From NCBI GenBank assembly GCA_947446595.1, contig CANFGS010000005.1, positions 1-64,000 on the forward strand: DNA of 64,000 nt, written 5' to 3'. Positions 39,174-48,438 of this stretch are shown piece after piece. Under the pieces are notes generated by a model, which had not been told where the DNA came from, did no database searches, and was given only the letters and a program-made list of their open reading frames with translations. The DNA comes from Neisseriaceae bacterium. GTDB taxonomy: Bacteria > Pseudomonadota > Gammaproteobacteria > Burkholderiales > UBA11063. Both the position numbers and the translations under genes were made by a program. The first letter of the stretch is position 1. Each line of letters opens with the position of its first letter.

Positions 39174-39988
39174 ATTTCACCATCAAAAACATGTATGGCA
39201 TCACCAGTCATAATAATTTGATTTATGGAATCTTTTTGTATATTTAATTTACCACCAAGCATTTCAACTGTTACATTTGTGGATACTTGATTTTTATCCA
39301 TAGCATAACAAGCTGTAGCTGTAGCACCAGTACCACAAGCTTCAGTAAAGCCACAGCCACGCTCATAGGTTAATAATTTTATTTGTGACTCATTAATAAC
39401 TACATAAAAATTAACATTCACACTATTTGGGAAGAGCAGCGAATTTTGTAATAACTTAGCTATGTGTTCGAGATTGTTATCTAATTCATGCGTTGAATTT
39501 AGTCGAATCATTACATGTGGATTACCTACAGAACAAATTCCAAAGTTGATTTTTGTGCCATCTATATCGAGATGATATTCATTATTGTTTTGTTCTTGGT
39601 GGTTAAATGGCAGGGATTGTGGATTGAAATTTGGCATTCCCATATTGATAGAAATAGTATCATCTTGATTTTTATAACCAGTAATACTTTGGTTTTGCAT
39701 TTTAAGCGTAATTTGGGGCTTATTAAGTTTATTCCATAAATATGCTATTACTGAGCGTGCTCCATTGCCACAGTGGCTTGCACTGCTTCCATCAGCATTA
39801 AATATTTTATAGTTAACATCGCTATCGTTGGAGGGTTCGAGAAGCAATACTTGATCGCAACCAATACCAAGGCGTCGATTGGCGATAAATTTTATTTGTT
39901 CGCTACTTAGTAGGACAGGCAAAATAGTGCAATCAAATAAGACAAAATCATTCCCAAGAGCTTGCATTTTAGTAAATTTAATTTTCAT
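39164..39988 (-). CDS. dapF: Diaminopimelate epimerase
   Basis: Converts LL- to meso-diaminopimelate for lysine and peptidoglycan. Both catalytic cysteines are present: HCGNGARSV and EACGTGATA. The N-terminus KFTKMQALGNDFVLFD is typical. I start at ATG 39988 (MKIKFTK). The open frame extends 24 codons further, but those codons lie in the dispersed repeat and lack family similarity. Length then is 274 aa. Confidence 0.95.
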   Translation of the reverse strand: MKIKFTKMQALGNDFVLFDCTILPVLLSSEQIKFIANRRLGIGCDQVLLLEPSNDSDVNYKIFNADGSSASHCGNGARSVIAYLWNKLNKPQITLKMQNQSITGYKNQDDTISINMGMPNFNPQSLPFNHQEQNNNEYHLDIDGTKINFGICSVGNPHVMIRLNSTHELDNNLEHIAKLLQNSLLFPNSVNVNFYVVINESQIKLLTYERGCGFTEACGTGATATACYAMDKNQVSTNVTVEMLGGKLNIQKDSINQIIMTGDAIHVFDGEICI

Positions 39989-40017
39989 AATTCCAGTACC
40001 AAATTTTTTATCATTTT

Positions 40018-40270
40018 TTAGAGCATGGATCCCAAACTCGTGACAAAACAGCAACGTCATCCGTCATTCCAGCGGAGGCTGGAATCCATGCCATTGCCCT
40101 AAATAACGATGATTAGAGCATGGATCCCAAACTCTATACGAACAGCAAAAAGTTCGTGTTTGGAATGACAGAAAATCCGTCATTCCAGCACCGATATTTC
40201 GTCATCCCAGTGCCGATATTTCGTCATCCCAGCGGAGGCTGGGATCCATGCTCTTGCACTTGCCCTAAAT
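40018..40270. repeat. Two adjacent copies of the dispersed MITE-like repeat
   Basis: Copy one (about 40018-40103) runs ttagagcatggatcccaaac ... attccagcggaggctggaat ... gccctaaat. Copy two (about 40112-40270) repeats the same left end and ends gctgggatccatgctcttgc ... gccctaaat. Copy two also contains three tandem gtcat-ccag units. It overlaps the 3' end of lipB. Confidence 0.9.
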
Positions 40271-40877
40271 TATACACAGCAGTTGCTATATGATTAGCTA
40301 AACTAAGCCCTGTATTTTCCAAATTATCTATAGTTATAAAGTCTTTTAACTGTACTACCTTAAGCCCAGAGTAGCCACAAACATTTATATAATTAAAAGG
40401 AGTAGTATCCATATTAGCATTAAAACTAATCCCGTGGTAGGTACAGTTTTTACGTACTTTTAGTCCAATTGAGGCAATTTTTTTACCTTCAATATACACC
40501 CCAGGAGCACATCTATCACCATTAGCTGTTATCCCGTGACTCGCCAAAAAATCTATAATTCCATTTTCAAGTCTTTCAACCAGTTCCCTAATAGATAAGC
40601 TATAGCGTTTTAGGTCAATTAAAGTATAGATAACAATTTGTCCAGGGCCATGGTAAGTAACTTGGCCTCCGCGGTCAGTTCTAACTATTGGTATATCATG
40701 GTCTTTAAATAAAACATGTTCGGGTTTTCCAGCCAAACCAAGAGTAAATACTGGCTTATGCTCTAATACCCAGAACTCATCAGGAGTATCAGCATTTCTA
40801 GTCTCAGTAAACTCTTTCATCTTATCCCAAGAGTTTTGGTAATCAACCATCCCTAGTGGTTTAACTATATATGTCAT
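40224..40877 (-). CDS. lipB: Octanoyl-(acyl carrier protein):protein octanoyltransferase
   Basis: Transfers octanoyl groups from ACP to lipoyl domains. Seen: RGGQVTYHGPGQIVIYTLIDL (parts), Lys133 in GKKIASIGLK, and the catalytic Cys167 in INVCGYSG. The last 11 residues (VQEHGSQPPLG) and the TGA stop are read from the dispersed repeat, so the natural C-terminus was probably replaced. DUF493 (ybeD) lies two bases upstream, as in E. coli. Confidence 0.95.
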   Translation of the reverse strand: MTYIVKPLGMVDYQNSWDKMKEFTETRNADTPDEFWVLEHKPVFTLGLAGKPEHVLFKDHDIPIVRTDRGGQVTYHGPGQIVIYTLIDLKRYSLSIRELVERLENGIIDFLASHGITANGDRCAPGVYIEGKKIASIGLKVRKNCTYHGISFNANMDTTPFNYINVCGYSGLKVVQLKDFITIDNLENTGLSLANHIATAVYNLGQVQEHGSQPPLG

Positions 40878-40878
40878 A

Positions 40879-41139
40879 CTATAATGTTACCTTAACAAGA
40901 GCGTGTTTATTAAGTTCGGTATATATATTGTCTAGTTGCTGCTGTGAAGTTGCTGTAATTGTTGCACTTATAGATAGATAATTACCTTTAGTACTTTGTT
41001 TGGTAGCTATATCAGCTTCTGGGTTAAATGTATCACTATGACTAGCTATAATTGCACAAACTTCAGGTACTAGATCAATATGATTTGTACCCATTATTTT
41101 GATAGTAAAAGAAGATGGGAATTTTAATAATTTATCCAT
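40879..41139 (-). CDS. ybeD: DUF493 family protein YbeD
   Basis: 86 residues: FPSSFTIKIMGTNHIDLVPEV at the start and GNYLSISATITATSQQQLDNIY in the middle, a small ferredoxin-like fold similar to allosteric ACT domains. Adjacent to lipB as usual; function not established. I prefer ATG 41139 (MDKLLKF); an ATG at 41151 adds four residues and would overlap scpB further. Confidence 0.9.
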   Translation of the reverse strand: MDKLLKFPSSFTIKIMGTNHIDLVPEVCAIIASHSDTFNPEADIATKQSTKGNYLSISATITATSQQQLDNIYTELNKHALVKVTL

Positions 41140-41689
41140 AATAATCCTCATTTAATAATGATTTTTGTGTATTACTATTTGGTAACATTTCAATCGAATC
41201 AATACCCAAATCTTCTAGGAGTTTCTTTGTTGTTGCAAGTAGTTCAGGTTTTCCTGGGATTTGTTTATATCCTATTATTTCAATCCATCCACGCTCAGTT
41301 AATGTCTGTATTATATTACTATTTACCGCTACACCACGGATTTCTTCTATATCACCACGAGTAACTGGCTGTTTATAAGCTATTATCGCTAAAGTTTCCA
41401 TAATGCTTCTTGAGTATTTAGGTGGTTTTACTTGATTTAATTTATTAATATAATGTTGAAATTCGATGCGGGAGCGAAAGCGATAACCATTAGTAGTAGT
41501 TATAAGCTCAATGCCAGAATTTGTATATTTTTCGGTAAGAATGATAATGATTTTCTTGATTTCAGATTCATTAATTTGATTATCAAATAATTCAACTAAC
41601 TGTATAGATGTAATTGTGGTACTCGCGGTTAATAAACACGCTTCAATTACTTTAGTTACATAATCTAATTGCAAATTTGATGTATTCAT
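41132..41689 (-). CDS. scpB: Segregation and condensation protein B
   Basis: Partner of ScpA in the Smc condensin-like complex. Winged-helix pattern with ACLLTASTTITSIQLVELF, LAIIAYKQPVTRGDIEEIRGV and IEIIGYKQIPGKPELLATT (parts). 185 aa is usual. The start overlaps scpA by four bases. Confidence 0.94.
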   Translation of the reverse strand: MNTSNLQLDYVTKVIEACLLTASTTITSIQLVELFDNQINESEIKKIIIILTEKYTNSGIELITTTNGYRFRSRIEFQHYINKLNQVKPPKYSRSIMETLAIIAYKQPVTRGDIEEIRGVAVNSNIIQTLTERGWIEIIGYKQIPGKPELLATTKKLLEDLGIDSIEMLPNSNTQKSLLNEDYYG

Positions 41690-42363
41690 AATAACCTAAT
41701 TCTAATAGATGAGTTATCACTAGTTTCTATTCCTAGTAGTCCTTCTTTGGTAAGCTCGAGTATGGCGATAAAGTTTACTACCAATACTGCTACAGTGTAA
41801 TTACCATCAAATAGCTCTTCAAATGATGCAACAGTTACCTTAGATAAATAGCGTAATATATTTGCCATATATTCTCTAATTGATAATTCATCACGTTTAA
41901 TCTGATGTTCAGTAGGTATAGTAGCTTTTTGTAATAGTTTTTGCCAAGCACGAACCAAATCAGTCACTACAACATTTGGAATTATATCACTAACTTCGTC
42001 AATCTTTACATTTAACCATAGAAAATCACGTTCAACTCTTGGGATGCTGTCAATTTGTTCTGCTCCTTCTTTGATCTTTTCGTATTCAAGAAGGCGATTA
42101 ATTAGTTCTTGTCTTGGGTCTTCTATCTTATCGCCATCATCTATTTTTTCAGGTTTTGGTAGTAGCATTCTTGATTTAATAGCCATTAACATTGCTGCCA
42201 TTAGAAGGTATTCAGCAGCAAGATCCATTTTCATAGTCTTCATACTATTTATGTATAGTATATATTGGTCAGTTATTTTAGCTATTGGAATTGTTAATAT
42301 GTCGAGATTTTGTTTACGTATTAGATAGAGTAGTAAATCAAGCGGCCCTTCGAAACGCTCCAA
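41686..42363 (-). CDS. scpA: Segregation and condensation protein A
   Basis: Kleisin of the Smc-ScpAB complex. FEGPLDLLLYLIRKQNLDIL opens the protein, AAEYLLMAAMLMAIKSRMLLP follows, and a winged helix ends it. 225 residues from TTG 42363, but the true protein is probably longer: 30 more in-frame codons run up to the eda stop (42454-42456) and encode DLYIDPDALRVF, which fits the ScpA N-terminus. That stretch has no ATG, GTG or TTG, so an AUU start at 42453 or 42441 is possible. Confidence 0.9.
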   Translation of the reverse strand: MERFEGPLDLLLYLIRKQNLDILTIPIAKITDQYILYINSMKTMKMDLAAEYLLMAAMLMAIKSRMLLPKPEKIDDGDKIEDPRQELINRLLEYEKIKEGAEQIDSIPRVERDFLWLNVKIDEVSDIIPNVVVTDLVRAWQKLLQKATIPTEHQIKRDELSIREYMANILRYLSKVTVASFEELFDGNYTVAVLVVNFIAILELTKEGLLGIETSDNSSIRIRLL

Positions 42364-42453
42364 AAAAACTCTTAGAGCATCAGGATCAATGTATAAATCT
42401 TTGGGTAGTTCGGTATAGTCTTTTTGATCTACCCTAGCAATTAATTGATTAAT

Positions 42454-43095
42454 TTAAAACACACCTACTGATAATAAAGTCTCTTTGGCAGTGGCTGTTA
42501 TTTTGGCATAATTGCCACTAGCGACTTGTTCTTCTTTGATTAAAAACGAACAACCAACCCCAACTACATTAGGTAGAGCTAGGTATTTACGAGCATTGTC
42601 GAGATTAATTCCGCCAGTTGGGCAAAATTTAACCATAGATAACGGGGAAGATAGAGCTTTTAATACTTCATATCCGTTATAACTTTCAGCGGGAAAGAAT
42701 TTAAGATAATTAAAGCCATAAAGTAATGCTTGCATGATTTCAGTTGGAGTAATAGCTCCAGGTAAAAAAGGTGCATCGTATTGACTTGCTACTTTAGCAA
42801 GCTCTGGAGTTAGACCGGGAGATACGATAAATTGAGATCCGTGTTTTATAGCTTTATGATAGTGATCATCATTTAAAATAGTACCAGCTCCAGTTATCAT
42901 TTCAGGCACTTCTTTAGTAAGTTTTTCGATAATAGCTAAGGCATTTGGGGTGCGAAGGGTAACTTCCATTACCGAAATACCACCTTCTAAGAGTGCGTGA
43001 GCTATGGGAACAGCCTTATCGATATCGTTTAGTATTACAACAGGTACGATTTTATTTTTTTGAAATAGTTGTTCACAAGTAAGTTTGTTTGACAT
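42454..43095 (-). CDS. eda: KDPG/KHG aldolase (2-dehydro-3-deoxy-phosphogluconate aldolase)
   Basis: Last step of the Entner-Doudoroff pathway: KDPG to pyruvate and glyceraldehyde-3-phosphate. Catalytic Glu in EVTLRTPNAL, GAGTIL, and the Schiff-base Lys in KFFPAE. CPTGGI binds phosphate. 213 aa. No edd gene is seen in the window. It is in the same frame as scpA, separated by a single stop codon. Confidence 0.95.
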   Translation of the reverse strand: MSNKLTCEQLFQKNKIVPVVILNDIDKAVPIAHALLEGGISVMEVTLRTPNALAIIEKLTKEVPEMITGAGTILNDDHYHKAIKHGSQFIVSPGLTPELAKVASQYDAPFLPGAITPTEIMQALLYGFNYLKFFPAESYNGYEVLKALSSPLSMVKFCPTGGINLDNARKYLALPNVVGVGCSFLIKEEQVASGNYAKITATAKETLLSVGVF

Positions 43096-43118
43096 TTTAT
43101 AACCCTTTTAAAATTTTA

Positions 43119-43306
43119 GGGCATGGATCCCAAACTCGTGACGAAACAGCAGCGTTAGTCGTCATTCCAGCGGAGGCTGGAATCCATGCTCTTACCCTAA
43201 ATAACGATGATTAGAGCATGGATCCCAAACTCTATACGAACAGCAAAGTGTTTTTGTTTGGGATGACAGGATATTAATAGGCTTTGATCCATGCCCTTGC
43301 CTTAAT
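43119..43306. repeat. Dispersed MITE-like repeat, two half-copies
   Basis: gggcatggatcccaaactcg, a dyad attccagcggaggctggaat at 43164-43183 and ccatgctcttaccctaaat form one unit; ttagagcatggatcccaaac ... gtttgggatgacagg with a diverged right end form the next. It lies between the divergent eda and clpB starts. The rest of the 43096-43412 gap holds the clpB promoter. Confidence 0.88.
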
Positions 43307-43349
43307 ATACATTATTTTACTTGAGTTTGATACTATTATGTGATAATAT

Positions 43350-43376
43350 TTGAAAATTCATTATTAATACCCATAT
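43350..43376 (+). promoter_or_regulatory. Heat-shock (sigma-32-like) promoter of clpB
   Basis: TTGAAA at 43350-43355, 14 bases, then CCCATAT at 43370-43376. This agrees with the sigma-32 consensus (CTTGAAA, 11-16 bases, CCCCAT-T). The predicted start near 43383 leaves about 30 bases to ATG 43413, with AGGAGG between. Confidence 0.75.
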
Positions 43377-43412
43377 AATGAGTAAGGTATATTTTACCTA
43401 GGAGGAATTAAA

Positions 43413-45980
43413 ATGAGATTTGATAAATTAACTACAAAATTTCAAACAGCGTTAGCTGATGCACAGGGTTTGGCACTTAAGAATGACAATGCTTATATAG
43501 AGCCATGTCATTTGCTTGTTGCTATGTTAAATGAAGATAACTCAACTATAGCTAGTGTTTTAGCTAAAGTTGGGGTTACGGTTAATAACCTAAAACAAGA
43601 GCTAAATAATTTAATTTCGCAATTACCAAAAATATCTGGTAATGACGGTGAAATTACAGTATCAAGAGATCTTAATAATCTACTAAATATTACCGAAAAA
43701 ATAGCTCTTAAACTAAATGATGAGTATATAGCTTCAGAGTTGTTTTTATTGTCATGCCTTGAGGACAAAGGATCAGTTGGTAAACTACTCAAACAACATA
43801 ATATAAAACATGCGGATGTAAATAAAGTAATTATGGATATTCGTGGTGGACAGGCTGTTAATAATCAAGATACCGAAAACCAAAGAGAAGCTCTAAAGAA
43901 ATATACGGTAGATTTGACTGAAAGAGCGAGACTAGGTAAGCTAGACCCGGTTATTGGGCGTGATGATGAAATTAGACGCACCATTCAAGTTCTTCAAAGA
44001 CGTACCAAAAATAATCCAGTATTAATTGGCGAACCAGGTGTTGGTAAGACAGCTATTGTTGAAGGTCTAGCACAGAGAATTATTAACGGTGAAGTGCCTG
44101 AGGGACTTAAAAATAAACGGTTACTTATTTTAGATTTGGCGTCCCTTCTAGCAGGTGCTAAATACCGCGGAGATTTTGAAGAACGCTTAAAATCAGTGCT
44201 TAATGAATTATCAGCGGACGAGGGTAGTTCTATTATCTTTATTGATGAGATACATACTTTGGTTGGGGCGGGGAAGGCTGATGGAGCAATGGATGCTGGT
44301 AATATGCTAAAACCAGCACTTGCTCGTGGGGAGCTTCATTGTATTGGTGCAACAACACTTGATGAATACCGTAAAAATATCGAGAAAGATCCAGCATTAG
44401 AGCGTAGATTCCAAAAAGTATTGGTTCAGGAGCCATCTGTTGAAGATACTATCGCGATTTTACGTGGTTTACAAGAAAAATACGAAATTCATCATGGCGT
44501 AGAGATTACTGACCCAGCAATAGTTGCCGCAGCTGAATTGTCACATCGTTATATAACTGATCGATTTTTACCTGATAAGGCAATTGATCTAATAGATGAA
44601 GCTGCTTCAAGAATTAAGATGGAGATTGACTCTAAACCTGAGGTTATGGATAAGCTAGAGCGTAGGCTTATTCAGTTAAAGATAGAGCGAGAGGCTGTTA
44701 GAAAAGAATCTGATGAAGCAAGTAAAAAGCGTTTCGAACATATTGAGGACGAAATAGCTAAGCTTGGCAAAGAATATGCTGATTTGGAAGAAATCTGGAA
44801 TAGCGAAAAAGCTGTAGTTCAGGGTTCACAAAGTATTCGTGATGAGTTAGATAAAATCAAAAATGAAATCGAAACTTATAAACGTAGTGGGGATTGGCAA
44901 AAGGCGGCTGAATTACAATACGGTCGTCAACCAGAGCTGGAATCACGCTTAAAACAAGCTGAAAAAGGTAACCATAAAGAATTGCAGTTATTAAGAACTG
45001 AGGTTGGGGCTGAAGAAATAGCCGAGGTGGTATCAAGAAGTACTGGTATTCCAGTTAGTAAGATGCTAGAAGGTGAACGTGATAAACTTCTTAAAATGGA
45101 AGATTTCTTGCATTCTAGAGTAATTGGCCAAAACGAGGCTGTTGTTGCAGTGTCGGATGCTATTAGGCGTTCTAGAACAGGGTTGTCAGATCCGGATAGG
45201 CCATATGGGTCGTTCTTATTTTTGGGGCCAACAGGGGTTGGAAAAACCGAGCTATGTAAGGCACTTGCTAATTTCTTATTTGATAGTGAAGAACATTTAA
45301 TCAGAATAGATATGTCAGAGTACATGGAAAAACATAGTGTGTCAAGACTAGTTGGTGCGCCTCCAGGATATGTTGGTTATGATGAAGGTGGCTATCTAAC
45401 CGAGGCGGTTAGACGAAAACCATATAGTGTGATATTACTCGATGAAATCGAAAAAGCACATCCAGATGTATTTAATATCTTGTTACAAGTACTAGATGAT
45501 GGGCGCTTGACTGATGGTCAAGGTCGGACTGTTGATTTTAAAAATACTGTAATTGTTATGACGTCAAATATAGGTAGTTCACAAATTCAGGCTATGAGTA
45601 CTAGTCCTTATGAAGATATCAAATTAGTAGTGATGGAAGATATAAAATCATATTTCAAACCAGAGTTTATCAATAGGATTGATGAGATTGTGGTATTTCA
45701 TGGTTTGGATAAAGACGAGATTAAGCAAATAGCAAGGATTCAGTTGTCAATTTTAGCTAAACGTTTGGCAAAATTAGATATTAATTGGCAAATTAGTGAG
45801 GAAGCCTTAAGTCATATAGCAGGGGTTGGCTTTGATCCAGTATATGGAGCTAGACCTCTAAAACGAGCGATTCAACAAGAGATTGAAAATCCACTTGCTA
45901 AAGATTTACTGGTAGGTAAGTATATTGTTGGGCAAACTGTATTAGTAGAACTAAAAGATCACAAAATCTGCTTTAGTTAA
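43413..45980 (+). CDS. clpB: ATP-dependent disaggregase ClpB
   Basis: Hsp100 chaperone that dissolves aggregates with DnaK. Double Clp-N repeat (1-145), first AAA+ domain with GEPGVGKTA and [13 protein letters not shown], the coiled-coil middle domain (about 400-520), then the second AAA+ with [10 protein letters not shown] and [14 protein letters not shown]. 855 aa is usual. The AGGAGG ribosome-binding site is ideal. Confidence 0.98.
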   Translation: MRFDKLTTKFQTALADAQGLALKNDNAYIEPCHLLVAMLNEDNSTIASVLAKVGVTVNNLKQELNNLISQLPKISGNDGEITVSRDLNNLLNITEKIALKLNDEYIASELFLLSCLEDKGSVGKLLKQHNIKHADVNKVIMDIRGGQAVNNQDTENQREALKKYTVDLTERARLGKLDPVIGRDDEIRRTIQVLQRRTKNNPVLIGEPGVGKTAIVEGLAQRIINGEVPEGLKNKRLLILDLASLLAGAKYRGDFEERLKSVLNELSADEGSSIIFIDEIHTLVGAGKADGAMDAGNMLKPALARGELHCIGATTLDEYRKNIEKDPALERRFQKVLVQEPSVEDTIAILRGLQEKYEIHHGVEITDPAIVAAAELSHRYITDRFLPDKAIDLIDEAASRIKMEIDSKPEVMDKLERRLIQLKIEREAVRKESDEASKKRFEHIEDEIAKLGKEYADLEEIWNSEKAVVQGSQSIRDELDKIKNEIETYKRSGDWQKAAELQYGRQPELESRLKQAEKGNHKELQLLRTEVGAEEIAEVVSRSTGIPVSKMLEGERDKLLKMEDFLHSRVIGQNEAVVAVSDAIRRSRTGLSDPDRPYGSFLFLGPTGVGKTELCKALANFLFDSEEHLIRIDMSEYMEKHSVSRLVGAPPGYVGYDEGGYLTEAVRRKPYSVILLDEIEKAHPDVFNILLQVLDDGRLTDGQGRTVDFKNTVIVMTSNIGSSQIQAMSTSPYEDIKLVVMEDIKSYFKPEFINRIDEIVVFHGLDKDEIKQIARIQLSILAKRLAKLDINWQISEEALSHIAGVGFDPVYGARPLKRAIQQEIENPLAKDLLVGKYIVGQTVLVELKDHKICFS

Positions 45981-46010
45981 ATATAAGTATGAGAGCAAGT
46001 ATCATATTGT

Positions 46011-46122
46011 CTGTCATCCAAAAAAATAACTATTTGCTGTCTCGTGACTGCAGCGCGTCATTCTAGACATGAACTTGATGCTGTTCGTATAGAATCTGGG
46101 ATCCATGCACTTGGCCTAAATT
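46011..46122. repeat. Partial dispersed MITE-like repeat
   Basis: gtcatcc near the left, then atgaacttgatgctgttcgt, agaatctgggatccatgcac and ttggcctaaat at the right end. Between clpB and oxyR. Confidence 0.75.
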
Positions 46123-46135
46123 TGAAGGAAAAAAT

Positions 46136-47050
46136 ATGGAATTATTAGTAAATATAACGGTGACAGAATTAAAATATATACTTGCAGTTGAGAAAGAAAT
46201 GCACTTTGGACGTGCAGCAGCTACTTGTTTTGTAAGTCAACCGACTTTAAGTATCGCTATTCGTAAACTGGAAGAAAATCTGGGTGTTACGATTTTTGAG
46301 CGCTCTAAGACTACTCTTTTAATAACTGAAATTGGACGGCAGATCCTAGATAAAGCAAAGATAGTTGTAGAACAAATCTCTGAGATAAAAGCGATTGCAA
46401 AAGAAAGTAAGGCTACTTTTTCTACACCTCTTAAGGTTGGAGCTATACATACTATTGGTCCCTACTTATTTCCAGGGCTAATTAATGAATTGAATAATAA
46501 CGATTCACCAATAAATATAATTATTGAAGAGGGCTATACTGAGAATTTACATAAGAAATTAAATTCTGGTGAATTAGATGCTATTATTGTTGCTAGCCCT
46601 TTTGACTATTCGGGGATCACTACAGAACTACTTTATACTGAAGCACTCGAAATCATTATTCCAAATAATCATAAGTGGAGTGGTAAAACTAAAATTAAAC
46701 CTGAGGACTTATACGCTGAGACGTTATTATTATTAGGCAAGGGTAATTGCTTTCGAGATGAGGTGTTACAAATTTGTCCTAAGTGTATCGATAATAATAA
46801 AGATAATACATCCAAGATGATTGTTACTACATCTCTTGAAACTATAAAATATATGGTTGCAAGGGGGCTTGGTATTAGTATTATGCCAAGTACTGCACTA
46901 AAAAATGATGATAATAAATTATATATTACTAAAAAATTTGCTAATCTTACCCCAACGCGTAAAGTATTAATTGCATATAGAAGTAGCTATTTTAGAACTT
47001 CTATCATTCAAAAGCTTATAAACACTATCCAAAACCTCTCTAATAGCTAA
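46136..47050 (+). CDS. oxyR: Hydrogen-peroxide sensor OxyR (LysR family)
   Basis: LysR regulator with N-terminal helix-turn-helix (AVEKEMHFGRAAATCFVSQP). The redox pair matches OxyR: Cys205 in GNCFRDEV and Cys214 in ICPKC, nine residues apart as C199/C208 in E. coli. Oxidation would form a disulfide and switch on ahpC. The gene ends next to a near-consensus OxyR site, and ahpC follows. 304 aa. Confidence 0.94.
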   Translation: MELLVNITVTELKYILAVEKEMHFGRAAATCFVSQPTLSIAIRKLEENLGVTIFERSKTTLLITEIGRQILDKAKIVVEQISEIKAIAKESKATFSTPLKVGAIHTIGPYLFPGLINELNNNDSPINIIIEEGYTENLHKKLNSGELDAIIVASPFDYSGITTELLYTEALEIIIPNNHKWSGKTKIKPEDLYAETLLLLGKGNCFRDEVLQICPKCIDNNKDNTSKMIVTTSLETIKYMVARGLGISIMPSTALKNDDNKLYITKKFANLTPTRKVLIAYRSSYFRTSIIQKLINTIQNLSNS

Positions 47051-47079
47051 TAACTATCAAATACATAATTTTAATCAAT
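47043..47079 (+). promoter_or_regulatory. OxyR-binding site upstream of ahpC
   Basis: Reads ATAG-N7-CTAT-N7-ATAA-N7-CAAT, against the known OxyR consensus ATAG-N7-CTAT repeated with N7 spacing. 14 of the 16 core bases match, and the secondary T and A within each N7 half also fit. It overlaps the oxyR stop and abuts the ahpC promoter, as for a class I activator. Confidence 0.85.
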
Positions 47080-47108
47080 TGGATTTATTAAGCTGATTGA
47101 TTTAAAAT
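47079..47108 (+). promoter_or_regulatory. Likely ahpC promoter
   Basis: TTGGAT (47079-47084), 18 bases, TAAAAT (47103-47108). The weak -35 next to an OxyR site is expected for an activated promoter. Leader of about 50 bases to ATG 47165. Confidence 0.5.
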
Positions 47109-47164
47109 ATCTCCTAGAAGTAAAAGATACTTCATTTAAACAATATTTTTAGGAGTTAATAATC

Positions 47165-47695
47165 ATGTTAAAAGTAGGTAATAAATTTCCAGAGTTCAAT
47201 CTAACTGCTGTAGTTGGTGCAAATTATGAATCTGACTTCAGGGAGGTGTCTCTTGATACTTATGCTAAACAATGGAAAATTATTTTCTTTTGGCCAAAAG
47301 ATTTTACATTTGTGTGTCCAACTGAAATTAGTGGCTTTGGTAAGTTAGAGCAAGACTTTAAAGATCGTGATGCAGTTTTAATTGGTGCATCAACTGATAG
47401 TGACTTTGTGCATTCTGCATGGAGGCGTGACCATAATGATCTTCGTACTCTTACATTTCCATGGCTTTCCGATATCAAAAAAGAACTATCATTAGCACTA
47501 GGTATTTTAAACGAAGAAGCTGGTGTTGCTAATAGAGCTACATTTATAGTGGATCCAGATAATATAATTCGTTATGTTGAAATGACTGATATGAGTGTTG
47601 GGCGGAATCCACAAGAAGCACTACGTATTTTGGACGCTCTACAAACTGATGAACTTTGTCCATGTAACTGGCATAAAGGTGAAGAAACATTATAA
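47165..47695 (+). CDS. ahpC: Alkyl hydroperoxide reductase AhpC (peroxiredoxin)
   Basis: Thiol peroxidase. Peroxidatic Cys51 in FTFVCPTEISGF; the C-terminus has two further Cys (CPCNWHKG, Cys165 and Cys167). This ending matches the AhpC type that is reduced by AhpD rather than by AhpF, as in mycobacteria. 176 aa. AGGAG precedes the start. Confidence 0.95.
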   Translation: MLKVGNKFPEFNLTAVVGANYESDFREVSLDTYAKQWKIIFFWPKDFTFVCPTEISGFGKLEQDFKDRDAVLIGASTDSDFVHSAWRRDHNDLRTLTFPWLSDIKKELSLALGILNEEAGVANRATFIVDPDNIIRYVEMTDMSVGRNPQEALRILDALQTDELCPCNWHKGEETL

Positions 47696-47717
47696 AATAA
47701 TTTAAAAGGACATAATA

Positions 47718-48239
47718 ATGTTAAACAATATATTAGAAAAACTACCGGAATATGCTAAGGATATCAAACTCAATTATTCAAGCATTGTTAATAACCACAG
47801 TGGCTTAAGTGATGAGCAGTTTTATGGAGTGGTTCTTAGCTCTGCAATAGCAAGTCGCAACAACAATTTGGTAAGTAGTATAAAATCCCAGTGTTCTGAG
47901 TTTTTTAAAGCAAGTACGCTAAATGGTATTAATGCCGCAGTAGCTATGATGTCGATGACAAATATTTACTATCGTTTTGCTCATATAATCGAAAATGAGA
48001 GCTATATCAAGATGAATGCAGGACTTCGTATGAATATTATGCGAGATCCAGGAGTTGATAAAGTTGATTTTGAGATATATAGCCTAGCAGTATCTATTGT
48101 GAATGGTTGTGGTATGTGTATTACAGCTCATGAAAAACAACTAGTTAGTCATCATGGTATAAGCCCTGAAACTATACAGTTAGTTGCAAAAATAGCTGCG
48201 ATTATTCATAGTTTGGCTGTAATAACAGAAACACTGTAG
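47718..48239 (+). CDS. ahpD: AhpD-like alkylhydroperoxidase
   Basis: Carboxymuconolactone-decarboxylase fold. The CxxC redox pair and His are in NGCGMCITAHEKQL (Cys131, Cys134, His138). Expected to reduce AhpC in place of AhpF. 173 aa. It follows ahpC by 22 bases and shares the OxyR-controlled unit. Confidence 0.93.
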   Translation: MLNNILEKLPEYAKDIKLNYSSIVNNHSGLSDEQFYGVVLSSAIASRNNNLVSSIKSQCSEFFKASTLNGINAAVAMMSMTNIYYRFAHIIENESYIKMNAGLRMNIMRDPGVDKVDFEIYSLAVSIVNGCGMCITAHEKQLVSHHGISPETIQLVAKIAAIIHSLAVITETL

Positions 48240-48425
48240 GCTTTTTACGTAATTCCAGCAGAGGCTTTGATCCATGCTCTTGCACTAAGTAACGATATTA
48301 GAGCATGGATCCCAAACTCTTTGCGAGACAGCAAATAGTTCGTGTTTGGGATGACCGAAATAAACGAAGCAGTATCTATATGTGTCATTCCATCGAAGGA
48401 TGGAATCCATGCTCTTGCACTAGAA
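48240..48425. repeat. Dispersed MITE-like repeat, compound copy
   Basis: A right half (attccagcagaggctttgat ... catgctcttgcactaa), then a full unit from ttagagcatggatcccaaac to gtcattccatcgaaggatgg and aatccatgctcttgcactag. Lies between the convergent 3' ends of ahpD and pmbA. Confidence 0.88.
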
Positions 48426-48438
48426 TAAAGAAGAAAAA

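Noticed and set aside
39989..40060. 24-codon upstream extension of dapF
   Set aside because: It lies in the dispersed repeat and has no similarity to the DapF N-terminus.
40018..48425. Regular spacing of repeats as a CRISPR array
   Set aside because: Units are far apart, unequal, palindromic in parts and without unique spacers or cas genes.
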